A DNA stretch of 64,000 nucleotides from an uncultured Lachnospiraceae bacterium (GTDB lineage Bacteria > Bacillota > Clostridia > Lachnospirales > Lachnospiraceae): positions 1 through 64,000 of the forward strand of contig CAJTMC010000014.1 of assembly GCA_910577115.1 (NCBI GenBank). The letters run 5' to 3'. The notes below the pieces were generated by a model, which did no database searches, had not been told where the DNA came from, and worked only from the letters and a program-made list of their open reading frames with translations. The translations under genes were made by a program, and so were the position numbers. Positions 17,004 through 26,090 of the stretch are shown piece after piece; the first letter of the stretch is position 1; each line of letters begins with the position of its first letter.

Positions 17004-17765
17004 TTAAAATCTCACAGAAACACCCTTGTCTCTAAGGTACTGCTTTACCTCCCGGATTTCCAGCTCCTTAAAGTGAAACAGCGATGCCGCGAGCGCTGCG
17101 TCCGCTTTTCCGGCATCAAATGCATCATAAAAATGCTCCAAACTTCCGGCCCCGCCGGAAGCAATTACCGGAATCGACACATTTTCCGATATAGTCCGCG
17201 TAAGCGCAATATCATACCCGCTCTTTGTACCGTCACAGTCCATACTTGTAAGAAGGATCTCACCTGCTCCAAATCTGTCCGCCTTCATCGCCCACTCCAC
17301 AGCATCAATCCCCATATCGACACGTCCACCGTTTTTATAAATATTCCAGCCGCTCCCGTCGGCACGCCGCTTTGCATCAATCGCCACGACCACGCACTGA
17401 CTTCCGAATTTATCTGCAGCTTCACTGATAAGCGACGGATTCATAATCGCAGCGCTGTTCACTGAAACCTTGTCAGCACCCTCACGTAAAATCGCCTTAA
17501 AATCATCAACTGTCCGAATGCCGCCGCCGACCGTAAACGGGATAAACACCTTCTCTGCCACTCTGCGCACCATATCGACCGTTGTAGCGCGATTATCCGA
17601 TGACGCGGTAATGTCAAGGAATACTACTTCATCAGCGCCTGCCCTGTCATACGCCGCCGCAATTTCTACGGGATCGCCCGCATCAATCAAATTGACAAAA
17701 TTAACCCCTTTCACAACGCGCCCGTTGTTGACATCAAGGCAGGGAATAATTCTCTTTGTAATCAT
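17004..17765 (-). CDS. hisF: Imidazole glycerol phosphate synthase, cyclase subunit
   Basis: 253 aa from ATG 17765 (AAAGGAG site upstream); the longer frame to 17882 overlaps hisH and has no site. TIM barrel with the catalytic aspartates D11 (PCLDVNNGR) and D130 (VVVAIDAKR), plus VGGGIRT and PVIASGGAG phosphate-binding loops. With HisH it turns PRFAR and glutamine-derived ammonia into IGP and AICAR in histidine synthesis. It follows hisH by 47 bases. No other his genes are in the window. Confidence 0.97.
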   Translation of the reverse strand: MITKRIIPCLDVNNGRVVKGVNFVNLIDAGDPVEIAAAYDRAGADEVVFLDITASSDNRATTVDMVRRVAEKVFIPFTVGGGIRTVDDFKAILREGADKVSVNSAAIMNPSLISEAADKFGSQCVVVAIDAKRRADGSGWNIYKNGGRVDMGIDAVEWAMKADRFGAGEILLTSMDCDGTKSGYDIALTRTISENVSIPVIASGGAGSLEHFYDAFDAGKADAALAASLFHFKELEIREVKQYLRDKGVSVRF

Positions 17766-17812
17766 ATTAATAGCCTTGCTCCTTTCTCGGCCTGCCATTA
17801 TCTTTCCGTATT

Positions 17813-18418
17813 TTATACCTGTAAGAAATTCTTCAGAATCTGTAATCCCACATCTGAACTTTTCTCCGGATGAAACTGGCATGCAAACACGTTTCCCTTT
17901 TCAACGGAAGCATGAATATGTGTCGCATACTCCGTTGTTGCGGTTACAATTTCCGGCGCATCAGCCTGCAGATAATAGGAGTGCACAAAATATACATAGG
18001 CTTCCTCCAGAATCCCCTCAAAAAGCCTGCCCTTATTTGGAAATTGCAGCGAGTTCCAGCCAATCTGCGGTACTTTCAAACCATTATGATCCGGAATTTT
18101 TACAATTTTTCCCTTTAATATGCCAAGCCCCTCCACTTCGGGAGATTCTTCACTTGTTTCAAACAGAAGCTGCAATCCCAGACAAATACCAAGAAAAGGA
18201 ATCTTTTTGTTGACAACTTCCCTGATCACCTCCACAAGCCCATAAGAATGCAGCTTTTCCATTGCATCGCCAAACGCTCCAACTCCCGGTAAAATAACTC
18301 TGTCAGCCTCTAATATTGTATCACGATCCCGCGTAATCACTGCCGGTTCCCCCAGTGCAAGCAACGCTTTCTCAACGCTTTTAATGTTCCCCGCATCATA
18401 ATCAATAACTGCTACCAT
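17813..18418 (-). CDS. hisH: Imidazole glycerol phosphate synthase, glutaminase subunit
   Basis: 201 aa from ATG 18418, preceded by GAAAGG. Class-I glutamine amidotransferase: nucleophile C79 in FLGICLGLQLLF, oxyanion-strand region ILPGVGAFGDAM, and the His-Glu pair in CQFHPEKSSDVG near 178-189. It supplies ammonia to HisF through the barrel. The pair is separated from the rest of the his pathway here, which happens often in clostridia. Confidence 0.97.
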   Translation of the reverse strand: MVAVIDYDAGNIKSVEKALLALGEPAVITRDRDTILEADRVILPGVGAFGDAMEKLHSYGLVEVIREVVNKKIPFLGICLGLQLLFETSEESPEVEGLGILKGKIVKIPDHNGLKVPQIGWNSLQFPNKGRLFEGILEEAYVYFVHSYYLQADAPEIVTATTEYATHIHASVEKGNVFACQFHPEKSSDVGLQILKNFLQV

Positions 18419-18450
18419 ACCTTGTTTCAACCTTTCGTTCTTTCTAAAAC

Positions 18451-18481
18451 GTGGGACCGCACACCTGTGCAAATCCCACAT
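18451..18481 (-). terminator. Hairpin between the acidic-protein gene and hisH
   Basis: GTGGGA..TGCACA and TGTGC..TCCCAC form a strong stem; on the minus strand it is followed by GTTTTAG. It begins five bases after the stop of the acidic-protein gene. The short T-run suggests partial termination or attenuation before hisH. Confidence 0.5.
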
Positions 18482-18485
18482 CCTC

Positions 18486-20387
18486 TTATTTGCCTGTTAT
18501 AATATTATTAAGTGCGATTGTGTAATCCAATGCGTCCTCATAATTCAATAATTCTCTTGCCTGCTCCTCGCTAAGTCCATATTCCGATTGTAACACACCC
18601 AAAATAGTATCTTTAATGCTGTCAATTTCATTGAGCACCCCATATGCTTCTGCTTCGGCATTGATGTAATCATATGACGCAATGCTCCTGATTAAGGCAT
18701 CAAGCGCCTCTCTCTCCCGTCCAAGTTTCAGGTTATTTTGGTAGGAATCATACCAACGCTGCATCTTTAAAATAATTTCACTCTTTTTCTGAATAAGCGC
18801 ATCGGAATCATTAAGATTCATTCCATATGTTGCAAGATATACCTCCTTATAATTTCCGTCATAAAAGGCTTTTTTTGCAACATTGATATACCCTTGATTG
18901 GAAAGGACGTTCGTTGCCACCATGACACCGCCAAACACAGATGCACCAAACAATGCCACAGCCGCAATCTTTTTAGGCGGAATTCGCTTTGCCTTCTTTA
19001 CAGGTCCCTGTTTTTCCAGTTTTTCGGCAGCTTTTTTCTCCTTCGCTTCCTGTTTTTCCTTCTTTTTCTGTGCGGCTGCCTCTGCCTTTGCTTTCTTGGC
19101 AGCTTCTTTTTCTACAGCCTTTGCCTGTTTTTCCTCGTCTTTGGCAAGTTTATCCTGCTCTTTTTTCGTCAGCGCTTCCTGTTTTTTAGCTGCCTTTTTC
19201 TCCTCCTCCGCAGCATAATCCTCCTCGGTAGGTCCAGGCAGCTCATCTGTCAGCAAATTGAATAATTTACCGATCACTCCTGGCTTTTTCTCCTGGTCTT
19301 TGCTGTTTTTCTTCTTTTTTGATGTTGTTTGTTCCGTACTATCATCAGCTGCTTCGGACTCGGACGGCATATCAGGAATAGGGACACCCCCATCCTCCTC
19401 AATATTTTTCACTCCGGCATTTACCAGTGCCGCCTCATCATCAGCCATTTGATTCAGCAAATCCATCATCTCATCCTGAATCGGCTCATTGCTGTCAGAC
19501 TTCTTTAGTATATCATTGATTTCTGCCAAGTCTGCATCATCATCAAGCATACTTAACACATCATCAAGTCCGTCATCTATTCCTGACGGACTATTATCCT
19601 TTGTATCATCATCCATGCCGTCAAGTATTCCTAAATCATCGTCCATGTTAGCGATGTCTAACTCCGATGTATCTAAATCTAATTCGTCAAGATTTAATTC
19701 GTCTGACATTCCAAGCTCCGTTTCTGACTGAGAAGTTTCTTCTGCTTCCAATCCAGCAATATTCAGCTCATCTGTTAACTCCATTTTTGTTTCATCATTC
19801 TCATCATTGAAATTCTCATCATTGAGATTCTCAGGCATATCGAAATCAGCGATATCGTCAATATCCAATACATTTTCCGGTTCTTCCGTAAGTTCATCGG
19901 ATATCTCAGGCATATCGAAATCAGCGATATCGTCAATACCCAATTCTGCAGAAATATCCGCTTCGTCATGGACCTGTTCTGCAGCTTCGGGGTCAATCCC
20001 ATTCTCTTCATTGTTAAGTTCTGAAAGTTCAAAATCCTCTGACGTTTCCGGCATCTCTGATATCTCCGGTATTTCAAGTTCCTCCGACAGGTCTGTTATT
20101 TCTAACGCATCAGACACTTCTGATATTTCTGAAAGATCCAGTTCTTCAAGTATATCCGTCAATTCTGAATCAACCGACGTTTGTTCATCTTCTAAAATAT
20201 CCGATTCTATTGATATATCTGACACTCCTAATGCATCAGTCATTTCCGGTATATCTGTTATTTCCGATTCCTCCGGCAGCTCCTTCGTCTCAACAGACTC
20301 AGGCTCCTTCGTCTCAACATCTTTTGCCTCATCAGATTCTGTCACCGATTCCAGTAAATTATCCAAGTGATTTTCTCCCGTACCCAT
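18486..20387 (-). CDS. Acidic single-pass membrane protein with KE-rich linker
   Basis: 633 aa from ATG 20387 (GGAGG seven bases upstream). Residues 1-360 are extremely acidic and low in complexity, with imperfect repeats of S/D-E-hydrophobic type (SEISEVSDALEI, LDELDLDTSEL) and an exact duplication of DDIADFDMPE. Then a Lys/Glu/Ala-rich helix (about 400-480, EAAKKAKAEAAAQKKKEKQ), a basic patch, one membrane segment (IAAVALFGASVFGGVMVATN), and a C-terminal domain of about 130 residues of TPR-like helices (AKKAFYDGNYKEVYLATYGM). Orientation is probably acidic side in. No known family. It follows the Sir2-like gene by 16 bases and cheV, so the three may be one operon. Confidence 0.8.
   Translation of the reverse strand: MGTGENHLDNLLESVTESDEAKDVETKEPESVETKELPEESEITDIPEMTDALGVSDISIESDILEDEQTSVDSELTDILEELDLSEISEVSDALEITDLSEELEIPEISEMPETSEDFELSELNNEENGIDPEAAEQVHDEADISAELGIDDIADFDMPEISDELTEEPENVLDIDDIADFDMPENLNDENFNDENDETKMELTDELNIAGLEAEETSQSETELGMSDELNLDELDLDTSELDIANMDDDLGILDGMDDDTKDNSPSGIDDGLDDVLSMLDDDADLAEINDILKKSDSNEPIQDEMMDLLNQMADDEAALVNAGVKNIEEDGGVPIPDMPSESEAADDSTEQTTSKKKKNSKDQEKKPGVIGKLFNLLTDELPGPTEEDYAAEEEKKAAKKQEALTKKEQDKLAKDEEKQAKAVEKEAAKKAKAEAAAQKKKEKQEAKEKKAAEKLEKQGPVKKAKRIPPKKIAAVALFGASVFGGVMVATNVLSNQGYINVAKKAFYDGNYKEVYLATYGMNLNDSDALIQKKSEIILKMQRWYDSYQNNLKLGREREALDALIRSIASYDYINAEAEAYGVLNEIDSIKDTILGVLQSEYGLSEEQARELLNYEDALDYTIALNNIITGK
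19830..19940. repeat. 36-bp direct repeat in the acidic-protein gene
   Basis: The sequence starting CTCAGGCATATCGAAATCAG occurs at 19830-19865 and 19905-19940 with one or no mismatch, coding the duplicated DDIADFDMPE. It indicates recent internal duplication of the acidic domain. Confidence 0.75.
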
Positions 20388-20403
20388 GATAACCCCTCCG
20401 TCT

Positions 20404-21222
20404 TTATTCCCCACTCATTTGATATCTATTCAAAAAGTCCACCGCATCTGCTGCGATACTGACACCTTTATTTTCAAGCTCCTTGGTCATATGATACAAT
20501 TGCATATTTATCCTGAAAAAACTTGCCTTCTCATTGTAAAATGCTGCCTTCTCAAATGGCCACCTTATAATCCCCGGCAGGTTCATCCCCACGCCAAGTT
20601 CCACGATACATATGTTTTTATGGAGTGTATGCTGCAGCCAGTTCATATATTTTTCCCACTGCGGCTTATATCCTTCCTCCACATAATTGTTTTCACACAA
20701 TATATTATTAAACGTCAGCGATTCGCCACACAGAGGGCACACAGGTTTCTCTAATGAATCAAGCCCTACCCCGTCCGAAATCGCCTGACATATAAAACTT
20801 ATAAAATCCTCTGATGAGGTCAAATCGTTGTTGCATTTTTTACTGCATTGCAAGGCTTTATAGCTGCCGCAAGGTTCTACAATCCGCTCCCTGTCAAAAT
20901 TCACTTTTTCAATATTCCCATCAATACACGTTGTAACAATAAAATAATCCTTATCCTTAATCAGCTCATAGAGCACCCTGTATGCATCAATAATTCTTCC
21001 TTCATTGTGCCGCTTAATAAAGCACTTCTCTAAAAATGGCACCGTCCATTCCAATGTCGGATTTGTATCGACCTCCTCCAAAGCAGACATCAGTTCCGGA
21101 AATTTGGCAATATCCTCAAATCCCTCGTTAAATTCTTCACCGATTCCCACAAGCACAACCTGGGCTTCCTCAAGCTTTTGCGTTAAAAGCTTCTGTTTTT
21201 CCGTTATTTCCGACTTCTCCAT
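20404..21222 (-). CDS. Divergent Sir2-like (sirtuin-fold) protein
   Basis: 272 aa, soluble. The layout follows sirtuins: a Rossmann start (AQVVLVGIGEEF, residues 20-31), YFIVTTCIDGN (93-103) where sirtuins have TQNID, a zinc module with C126-x3-C130 and C162-x2-C165, and a C-terminal nucleotide-loop-like ELGVGMNLPGIIRWPFEKAA. But the catalytic histidine position (HG in sirtuins) reads PCG (C118), and the Asn of TQN is Cys (C99). So NAD-dependent deacylation is doubtful; it may bind NAD or ADP-ribose, or do another reaction. It lies between cheV (57 bases upstream) and the acidic membrane protein gene. Confidence 0.65.
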   Translation of the reverse strand: MEKSEITEKQKLLTQKLEEAQVVLVGIGEEFNEGFEDIAKFPELMSALEEVDTNPTLEWTVPFLEKCFIKRHNEGRIIDAYRVLYELIKDKDYFIVTTCIDGNIEKVNFDRERIVEPCGSYKALQCSKKCNNDLTSSEDFISFICQAISDGVGLDSLEKPVCPLCGESLTFNNILCENNYVEEGYKPQWEKYMNWLQHTLHKNICIVELGVGMNLPGIIRWPFEKAAFYNEKASFFRINMQLYHMTKELENKGVSIAADAVDFLNRYQMSGE

Positions 21223-21279
21223 CTCGTCTCCTAATTATCTTTAAGAGCCGGGGCTTTTATCTCCCGGCTCCGTTTTACT

Positions 21280-22176
21280 TTATCTTGATAACAAATCGTC
21301 GATAACCTTTACAAGGTTTCCAATTTCAGGCTTTGAAAGCTGTGCATCTGCACCAAGCTCCTCACCCTTTCTGCGCATCTCGTCATTAACAAGAGAGGAG
21401 AATATAATAACCGGAATATTCTTTGTATCATCATCGGATTTCACGAGCTTTGTCAAACGATGCCCATCCATCAAAGGCATCTCAATATCAGTGATAATTA
21501 TTTTTACTTGTTCGTTCAGATTACCTATGCTCCTGCAATGATTTATGTAATTCCATGCCTCCTCGCCGTTTTCTGCCTTAATCACATTATCATAGCCTGC
21601 TTTTTTGAGCGAATCAACAATCAGCTTTCTAAGCAGTGAAGAATCCTCTGCAATCAGAATGGGCACCTCAGAAGGCTCTCTTACACCAAGCGCATCAATC
21701 TCTGTTACCTTCAAACCGGTCTCAGGGTTAATATCTGTAATGATCTTCTCGAAATCAAGAATAATGATCAGCTTGCCGTTAATTTTGATAATACCTGTTG
21801 AAATACCGTCCTCTGCTGTTGTTACTGTTGCTCCCGGTTTGATAATGTCTACCCATGATACACGATGAATTCCTACAACAGAATCTACATGGAATGCGAT
21901 ATCCAGCTTGTTAAAGCTCGTGATAATAAATAAACCGCCCGGCTCAGACTGCCCTCTCTGCAAGCAATTCTTCAAATCAATTGCCGTAATCATCGCATCA
22001 CGCGGCATAAAAATACCTTCTACACTCGGGTGCGCATTTGGCACAGGTGTTACAGGCGAATATTGAATAATCTCTCTGATTTTTGCCACATTAATGCCGT
22101 ATGAATTGCCATCCACAATAAATTCCAGCACTTCCAGTTCGTTTGTTCCATTTTCCAAGAGAATCTTAGTCTCCAT
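21280..22176 (-). CDS. cheV: Chemotaxis coupling protein CheV
   Basis: 298 aa: a CheW domain (residues 12-150, EFIVDGNSYGINVAKIREII, FHVDSVVGIHRV) followed by a response-regulator receiver (172-298) with acidic pocket E177-D178, phospho-acceptor D230 (IITDIEMPLMDG), and K near 282 (SKPE). CheV couples receptors to CheA and helps adaptation. It is the first gene after a good promoter and is followed by the Sir2-like and acidic-protein genes. GGAGG precedes the ATG by eight bases. No receptor or cheA in the window. Confidence 0.96.
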   Translation of the reverse strand: METKILLENGTNELEVLEFIVDGNSYGINVAKIREIIQYSPVTPVPNAHPSVEGIFMPRDAMITAIDLKNCLQRGQSEPGGLFIITSFNKLDIAFHVDSVVGIHRVSWVDIIKPGATVTTAEDGISTGIIKINGKLIIILDFEKIITDINPETGLKVTEIDALGVREPSEVPILIAEDSSLLRKLIVDSLKKAGYDNVIKAENGEEAWNYINHCRSIGNLNEQVKIIITDIEMPLMDGHRLTKLVKSDDDTKNIPVIIFSSLVNDEMRRKGEELGADAQLSKPEIGNLVKVIDDLLSR

Positions 22177-22257
22177 AATAACCCTCCATTCTACCAGACA
22201 ATCATTTACAATCGTCTATTCATCATCACTGCCATACAGGACTTTTAATTTTCTATA

Positions 22258-22287
22258 ATTATAACATATCCTTGTATATAATTACAA
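22258..22287 (-). promoter_or_regulatory. Promoter of the cheV operon
   Basis: TTGTAA (22282-22287), 18-base spacer, TATAAT (22258-22263) preceded by TG. The leader to ATG 22176 is about 75 bases. Confidence 0.65.
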
Positions 22288-22352
22288 ATATTTTCAGAAA
22301 ATTTTTAACACTTTCCATGAAAAAATTCCATAAAGCCTTGAAAAGTCCGCAA

Positions 22353-23138
22353 TTACCTTATTTTTACATTACAGTTTCCGTTCGCTGAAGAGATTTGAAG
22401 CGTAAGGTTTGTAATATCATTGTCGGATAATTCCTCAATTTCAGCTACCGCCACTACATCTGCCTTTTTTCCCGCCTCAATGGTTTCGGCAAAGGATACC
22501 ATATCATCCGGAAGCATCGGCATCTCCTGTGCACCGGCCGAAAATGTCTGATTAATATTTACCCGAAGCTGCAGGGCATGATCATACAAATTGCATTCCA
22601 CATCGTCATCGGAAGTATTCTCAAGGTCAAAATGCAAAACAATCAGCTTTCTGCCCTCTGCCGCATCAATTCCGCTGAATCCCGATGTATTCTGCGGATA
22701 AGAATCACAGATTTCAAACGACTGATACCGCAGGGATATTCCATCTTCTATACCTAGTTCCACTGCAAGATCCGTATCTGCATCTAATCCGCCCTGCACA
22801 ATTTGTTCTTCACTCTCCGTATTCTGCTCTGTCTCTTCTTCCCGAGCGCCTGACTGCTCCTGTATTTTTTCTTCAGGAATCTCTTCCTGACTTTCCTGCA
22901 CTGTGACAGCCTCTGTTGTCGTTTCCTCCAAATCGTTCTCCTGCACAATCGCAGCCGCAAGCTGCGCATCGCTTACAAGCCTGTAATCGTAATTGGGAGA
23001 ATACTTGAGCAGCAGCCCTGCCGCATACTCTGCCACCATATCAGACTGCTCTGTTGTCATGTCAGGCATCGAATCAACACATCCTGTAAGCATCACTGCT
23101 GACATTGCTAAGAGCCCTAAAATTTTTAACTTTTTCAA
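22353..23138 (-). CDS. Lipoprotein, DUF4352/5067-like C-terminus
   Basis: 261 aa. The N-terminus MKKLKILGLLAMSAVMLTGC is a lipoprotein signal (lipid on C20). After it come a helix-forming MTTEQSDMVAEYAAGLLLKY, an acidic Glu/Thr/Gln linker (about 75-120), and a beta-rich domain (about 135-261: RKLIVLHFDLENTSDDDVEC, QLRVNINQTFSAG) typical of immunoglobulin-like domains in Firmicute lipoproteins, including DUF4352/DUF5067 types. It is last in an operon: membrane protein, response regulator, histidine kinase, lipoprotein; 14 bases follow the kinase stop. It is probably an envelope target or an accessory sensor for that system (inference). Confidence 0.75.
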   Translation of the reverse strand: MKKLKILGLLAMSAVMLTGCVDSMPDMTTEQSDMVAEYAAGLLLKYSPNYDYRLVSDAQLAAAIVQENDLEETTTEAVTVQESQEEIPEEKIQEQSGAREEETEQNTESEEQIVQGGLDADTDLAVELGIEDGISLRYQSFEICDSYPQNTSGFSGIDAAEGRKLIVLHFDLENTSDDDVECNLYDHALQLRVNINQTFSAGAQEMPMLPDDMVSFAETIEAGKKADVVAVAEIEELSDNDITNLTLQISSANGNCNVKIR

Positions 23139-23152
23139 ACCGGCACCTCCGT

Positions 23153-24628
23153 TTATTTGGTTTCAAGTTCAAACCAGAACTCTACACCATTGGTATAATT
23201 GATAACACCGTATTGCTGATTCATGGACTCCATGATTGCTTTTACGATGGATAATCCTACTCCGCTTCCGCCATACTCACGTGTGCGCGCCTTGTCTGCT
23301 TTATAAAACTTTTCCCATATATGGGGGAGCGCTTCTTCCGGAATCGGCTCTCCTGTATTAAACACACTGATGCGGACTGTATTTGTATCATTGTCTTTTG
23401 TTAAATTATATTTGATCTCTATCACCCGGTCGCCTGCCGCATGGTTTACGGCATTGCTGAAGAAGTTTCTGACAACCTCCTCCGTCTTAAACTCATCTGC
23501 CCACACATAAATTGGCGCATGCGCCTTATGCTTTAAAATAATATTGTTTTGCTCAATTAAAATCTCCGCCGATATAAGAAAATTTTCAATCATGGCAACG
23601 ATATCAAATCGTTCCATAACCACTACGTCATTACCAAACTCAAGTTCGTTTAAATCTAACAGTTTTTTTACCATAATGTTCATTTTGCTTGATTCATCAA
23701 TTATGACATCACAGTAAAATTCCCGACTCTCGGCATCATCATTAATGCCTTCCCTTAACCCCTCTGCATACCCTTGTATCAGGGCTATTGGCGTTTTGAG
23801 TTCATGGGATACGTTGGAAAGGAATTCCTTACGCATCTCCTCAAGCTCATCTTTCTTTTCAATGTCACGCTGCAACTCATTATTCGCCGTTTTTAACTCT
23901 GAAATCGTCTTTTTTAACGCTTCCGAAAGTACATTCATACGTTCTCCAAGCAAATCAATTTCATTTATACCGCGGCTGTTATATTTTGTTTCAAAATCAA
24001 GCTTTGTCATTTTCTCTGAAATATCTTTCAATTCCATAATCGGTTTTGTGATCTTCCCTGTCGCAAACCAAATCAGAAATGCACTTATTATTGTTCCCGT
24101 AATCCCCACATAGCCAAGAAAACGGTTCGAAATATTGACGCTGTTACGGATACTCTCAATCGGGGAACGAATAAAAAACATATTTCCGTTATCAAGCACT
24201 CCCCACATTTCAATATACTCCGTCAATGTCAATTTGTCCATAGAAGCAGCGAGGGAATATCTGTCATTTTCCTCAAGATATTCCATTTTGGAATCCGGAG
24301 CAAAAACGTTGTCATAGAGCCTTTTAATCAATGTTTCCACGTTGCGGCTGCTTGATTTGATTGTCTTTGACTCCGCGTCAATTACGACAATGCCGATATT
24401 GTACGTATCACAAATCATTCTAAGCTCAAGGTCAAACTCTTCAGATGTTATGTTACCGTAAGATGCCGCTTCATTAATCCGAATGTATGCATTTGTGATT
24501 GCGCCTGCCTTATTCCGTATATAAAATGTCTCCAAAAAAAGGTTATTTATAATCCAACACAGCGCAATGATTCCTGTCATCACTGCCATAAATGTTATGA
24601 CCATCTGCTTCTTAATGGAATGTTTCAT
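23153..24628 (-). CDS. Sensor histidine kinase (membrane)
   Basis: 491 aa. Membrane segment near 9-33, an extracytoplasmic domain of about 135 residues, second membrane segment near 170-190, HAMP (191-243), coiled-coil, HisKA with H275 (NVSHELKTPIAL), and an ATPase domain with N box (VVRNFFSNAVNHA), and GGSGVGLSIVKAI glycine-rich box. It should autophosphorylate and pass phosphate to the response regulator encoded 11 bases upstream. The stimulus is unknown. The dCache/PAS-like appearance of the outer domain is inference. Confidence 0.94.
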   Translation of the reverse strand: MKHSIKKQMVITFMAVMTGIIALCWIINNLFLETFYIRNKAGAITNAYIRINEAASYGNITSEEFDLELRMICDTYNIGIVVIDAESKTIKSSSRNVETLIKRLYDNVFAPDSKMEYLEENDRYSLAASMDKLTLTEYIEMWGVLDNGNMFFIRSPIESIRNSVNISNRFLGYVGITGTIISAFLIWFATGKITKPIMELKDISEKMTKLDFETKYNSRGINEIDLLGERMNVLSEALKKTISELKTANNELQRDIEKKDELEEMRKEFLSNVSHELKTPIALIQGYAEGLREGINDDAESREFYCDVIIDESSKMNIMVKKLLDLNELEFGNDVVVMERFDIVAMIENFLISAEILIEQNNIILKHKAHAPIYVWADEFKTEEVVRNFFSNAVNHAAGDRVIEIKYNLTKDNDTNTVRISVFNTGEPIPEEALPHIWEKFYKADKARTREYGGSGVGLSIVKAIMESMNQQYGVINYTNGVEFWFELETK

Positions 24629-24639
24629 CGTTTCACCGC

Positions 24640-25314
24640 CTATACATCGAGCTTATATCCCATTCCCCACACAGTTTTTATCAAATCGCCTTTTTCCCCC
24701 ATTTTACTTCGAAGTTTCTTTACATGCGTATCAATTGTTCTCGCATCACCGAAATAATCATAATTCCATACACTGTTTAATATCTTTTCTCTGGAAAGCG
24801 CGATTCCTTTATTCTCAACAAAATATGTTAAAAGTTCAAACTCTTTATAACTTAAATCAATCGTTTTTCCATCGATGGTCACTACATGGGCAGCTCTGTC
24901 AATCACAATCCCGCCACATTCAAGATTCTCATTCTCCGCACGCTTACTTGTACGCCGCAAAATCGCTTCTACTCTTGCAACAAGAATTTTCGGGCTAAAG
25001 GGCTTTGCAATATACTCATCAACACCAAGCTCAAAGCCTTGCAGCTCGTCACGCTCATCTGCTTTTGCCGTAAGCATGATAATCGGCACCTTTGAATAAG
25101 CTCTCACCTCTCTGCAGACATGCCAGCCATCGACCCTGGGCATCATCACATCAAGGATCAGCAGTGCAATATCCTGATTGTCAAAAAAGATGTCAAGCGC
25201 CTCGCTGCCGTCCCCTGCTTCCAAAACATCATAGCCTTGTTTTACAAGAAAATCTTTTACCAGCTTACGCATTCTGCTTTCATCATCTACTACAAGTATT
25301 TTCAGATTTCCCAT
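24640..25314 (-). CDS. Response regulator, OmpR family
   Basis: 224 aa from ATG 25314; the longer frame to 25422 overlaps the preceding gene. Receiver domain with D10-D11, phospho-acceptor D55 (LLILDVMMPRVDG), T and K (MLTAKADE, YIAKPFSP), then a winged-helix DNA-binding domain ending in KTVWGMGYKLDV. Pair of the kinase at 23153-24628. The gene is five bases from the membrane protein gene upstream. Confidence 0.95.
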   Translation of the reverse strand: MGNLKILVVDDESRMRKLVKDFLVKQGYDVLEAGDGSEALDIFFDNQDIALLILDVMMPRVDGWHVCREVRAYSKVPIIMLTAKADERDELQGFELGVDEYIAKPFSPKILVARVEAILRRTSKRAENENLECGGIVIDRAAHVVTIDGKTIDLSYKEFELLTYFVENKGIALSREKILNSVWNYDYFGDARTIDTHVKKLRSKMGEKGDLIKTVWGMGYKLDV

Positions 25315-25318
25315 ACTA

Positions 25319-25882
25319 CTATTCCTCCAACAAAAGCTCTCTTTCCTTTTCGCGCACTGCACTCTCCCTCTCGGAGAGATCTTTCTCCCAAGCGGAATAT
25401 TTGTTTTGGACAGCACGCTCATAGTTTAAAGCCGTAGGGTTGGAAGATGTCATCGAAATATAAAACATCAATCCAATCAGCAATAAAAGTACTATATTGA
25501 TAAATAAAGAAGCACGCAGTCCAAGCGCTTTTTTCGTAGGCTTTGGCTTTACCTTACTCGCTTTTATCCGCAAAGCTGCAGGAGCTGTGCTCTCACGAAG
25601 ACTATATACCCCTTGTACAGGGATCTCTTCAATTTCTTTTTCAAAATCCGGATTTTCCTGTAAAATCCTTTGCAGTTTTTTTAAGAACTCATAGCCTACC
25701 GGCGTCTTAAACACGCGATTTTCCACAGCTTTTTTATATACTGCATAAATCATTTCGGGGCTGCTGTAATCCATTTTTTCCTCAAGCCGTTCGACTCTGA
25801 GCTTTTCGTTCTTTGCAAGCGTTGCGTCCTGCTCCGTACCGAATTGGAAGCCTTCCACAATCCAATCTGTCTTATCTGCCAT
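25319..25882 (-). CDS. Single-pass membrane protein of the two-component operon
   Basis: 187 aa from ATG 25882 (GAGGAG six bases upstream). The first 120 residues are soluble and charged (MIYAVYKKAVENRVFKTPVG, EFLKKLQRILQENPDFEKEI), then a Lys/Pro-rich stretch (KASKVKPKPTKKA), one membrane segment (ASLFINIVLLLLIGLMFYIS), and a C-terminal charged helix (WEKDLSERESAVREKERELL), likely a coiled coil outside. I do not recognise the family. First gene of a four-gene operon with response regulator, kinase and lipoprotein, so it may anchor or modulate that signalling system. Confidence 0.75.
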   Translation of the reverse strand: MADKTDWIVEGFQFGTEQDATLAKNEKLRVERLEEKMDYSSPEMIYAVYKKAVENRVFKTPVGYEFLKKLQRILQENPDFEKEIEEIPVQGVYSLRESTAPAALRIKASKVKPKPTKKALGLRASLFINIVLLLLIGLMFYISMTSSNPTALNYERAVQNKYSAWEKDLSERESAVREKERELLLEE

Positions 25883-25970
25883 TTTCAGCTCCTCTTCAAT
25901 ATTATACCTGTTTTTGTCAAATAACAAACACCATTTCTCGCCACAAAATCTTTTTATAGGCACACTTTTA

Positions 25971-25999
25971 ATTTTATCGCTATTTTGTACAATAGTCAA
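25971..25999 (-). promoter_or_regulatory. Promoter of the two-component operon
   Basis: TTGACT (25994-25999), 17-base spacer, TAAAAT (25971-25976) on the minus strand; leader about 80 bases to ATG 25882. Confidence 0.7.
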
Positions 26000-26024
26000 T
26001 GTATTCTGAAAATTTTACAAAGTA

Positions 26025-26054
26025 TTGTGCATCTACTGTCTTTCGTACTATAAT
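26025..26054 (+). promoter_or_regulatory. Promoter of the SGNH hydrolase gene
   Basis: TTGTGC (26025-26030), 18-base spacer, TATAAT (26049-26054), plus strand, back-to-back with the promoter of the two-component operon. Confidence 0.6.
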
Positions 26055-26090
26055 AGGCAGAAGAATTATAAAAGGAAAGGAAGTATTGTT

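Noticed and set aside
17004..18418. Complete histidine operon
   Set aside because: Only hisH and hisF are present; neighbours on both sides are unrelated.
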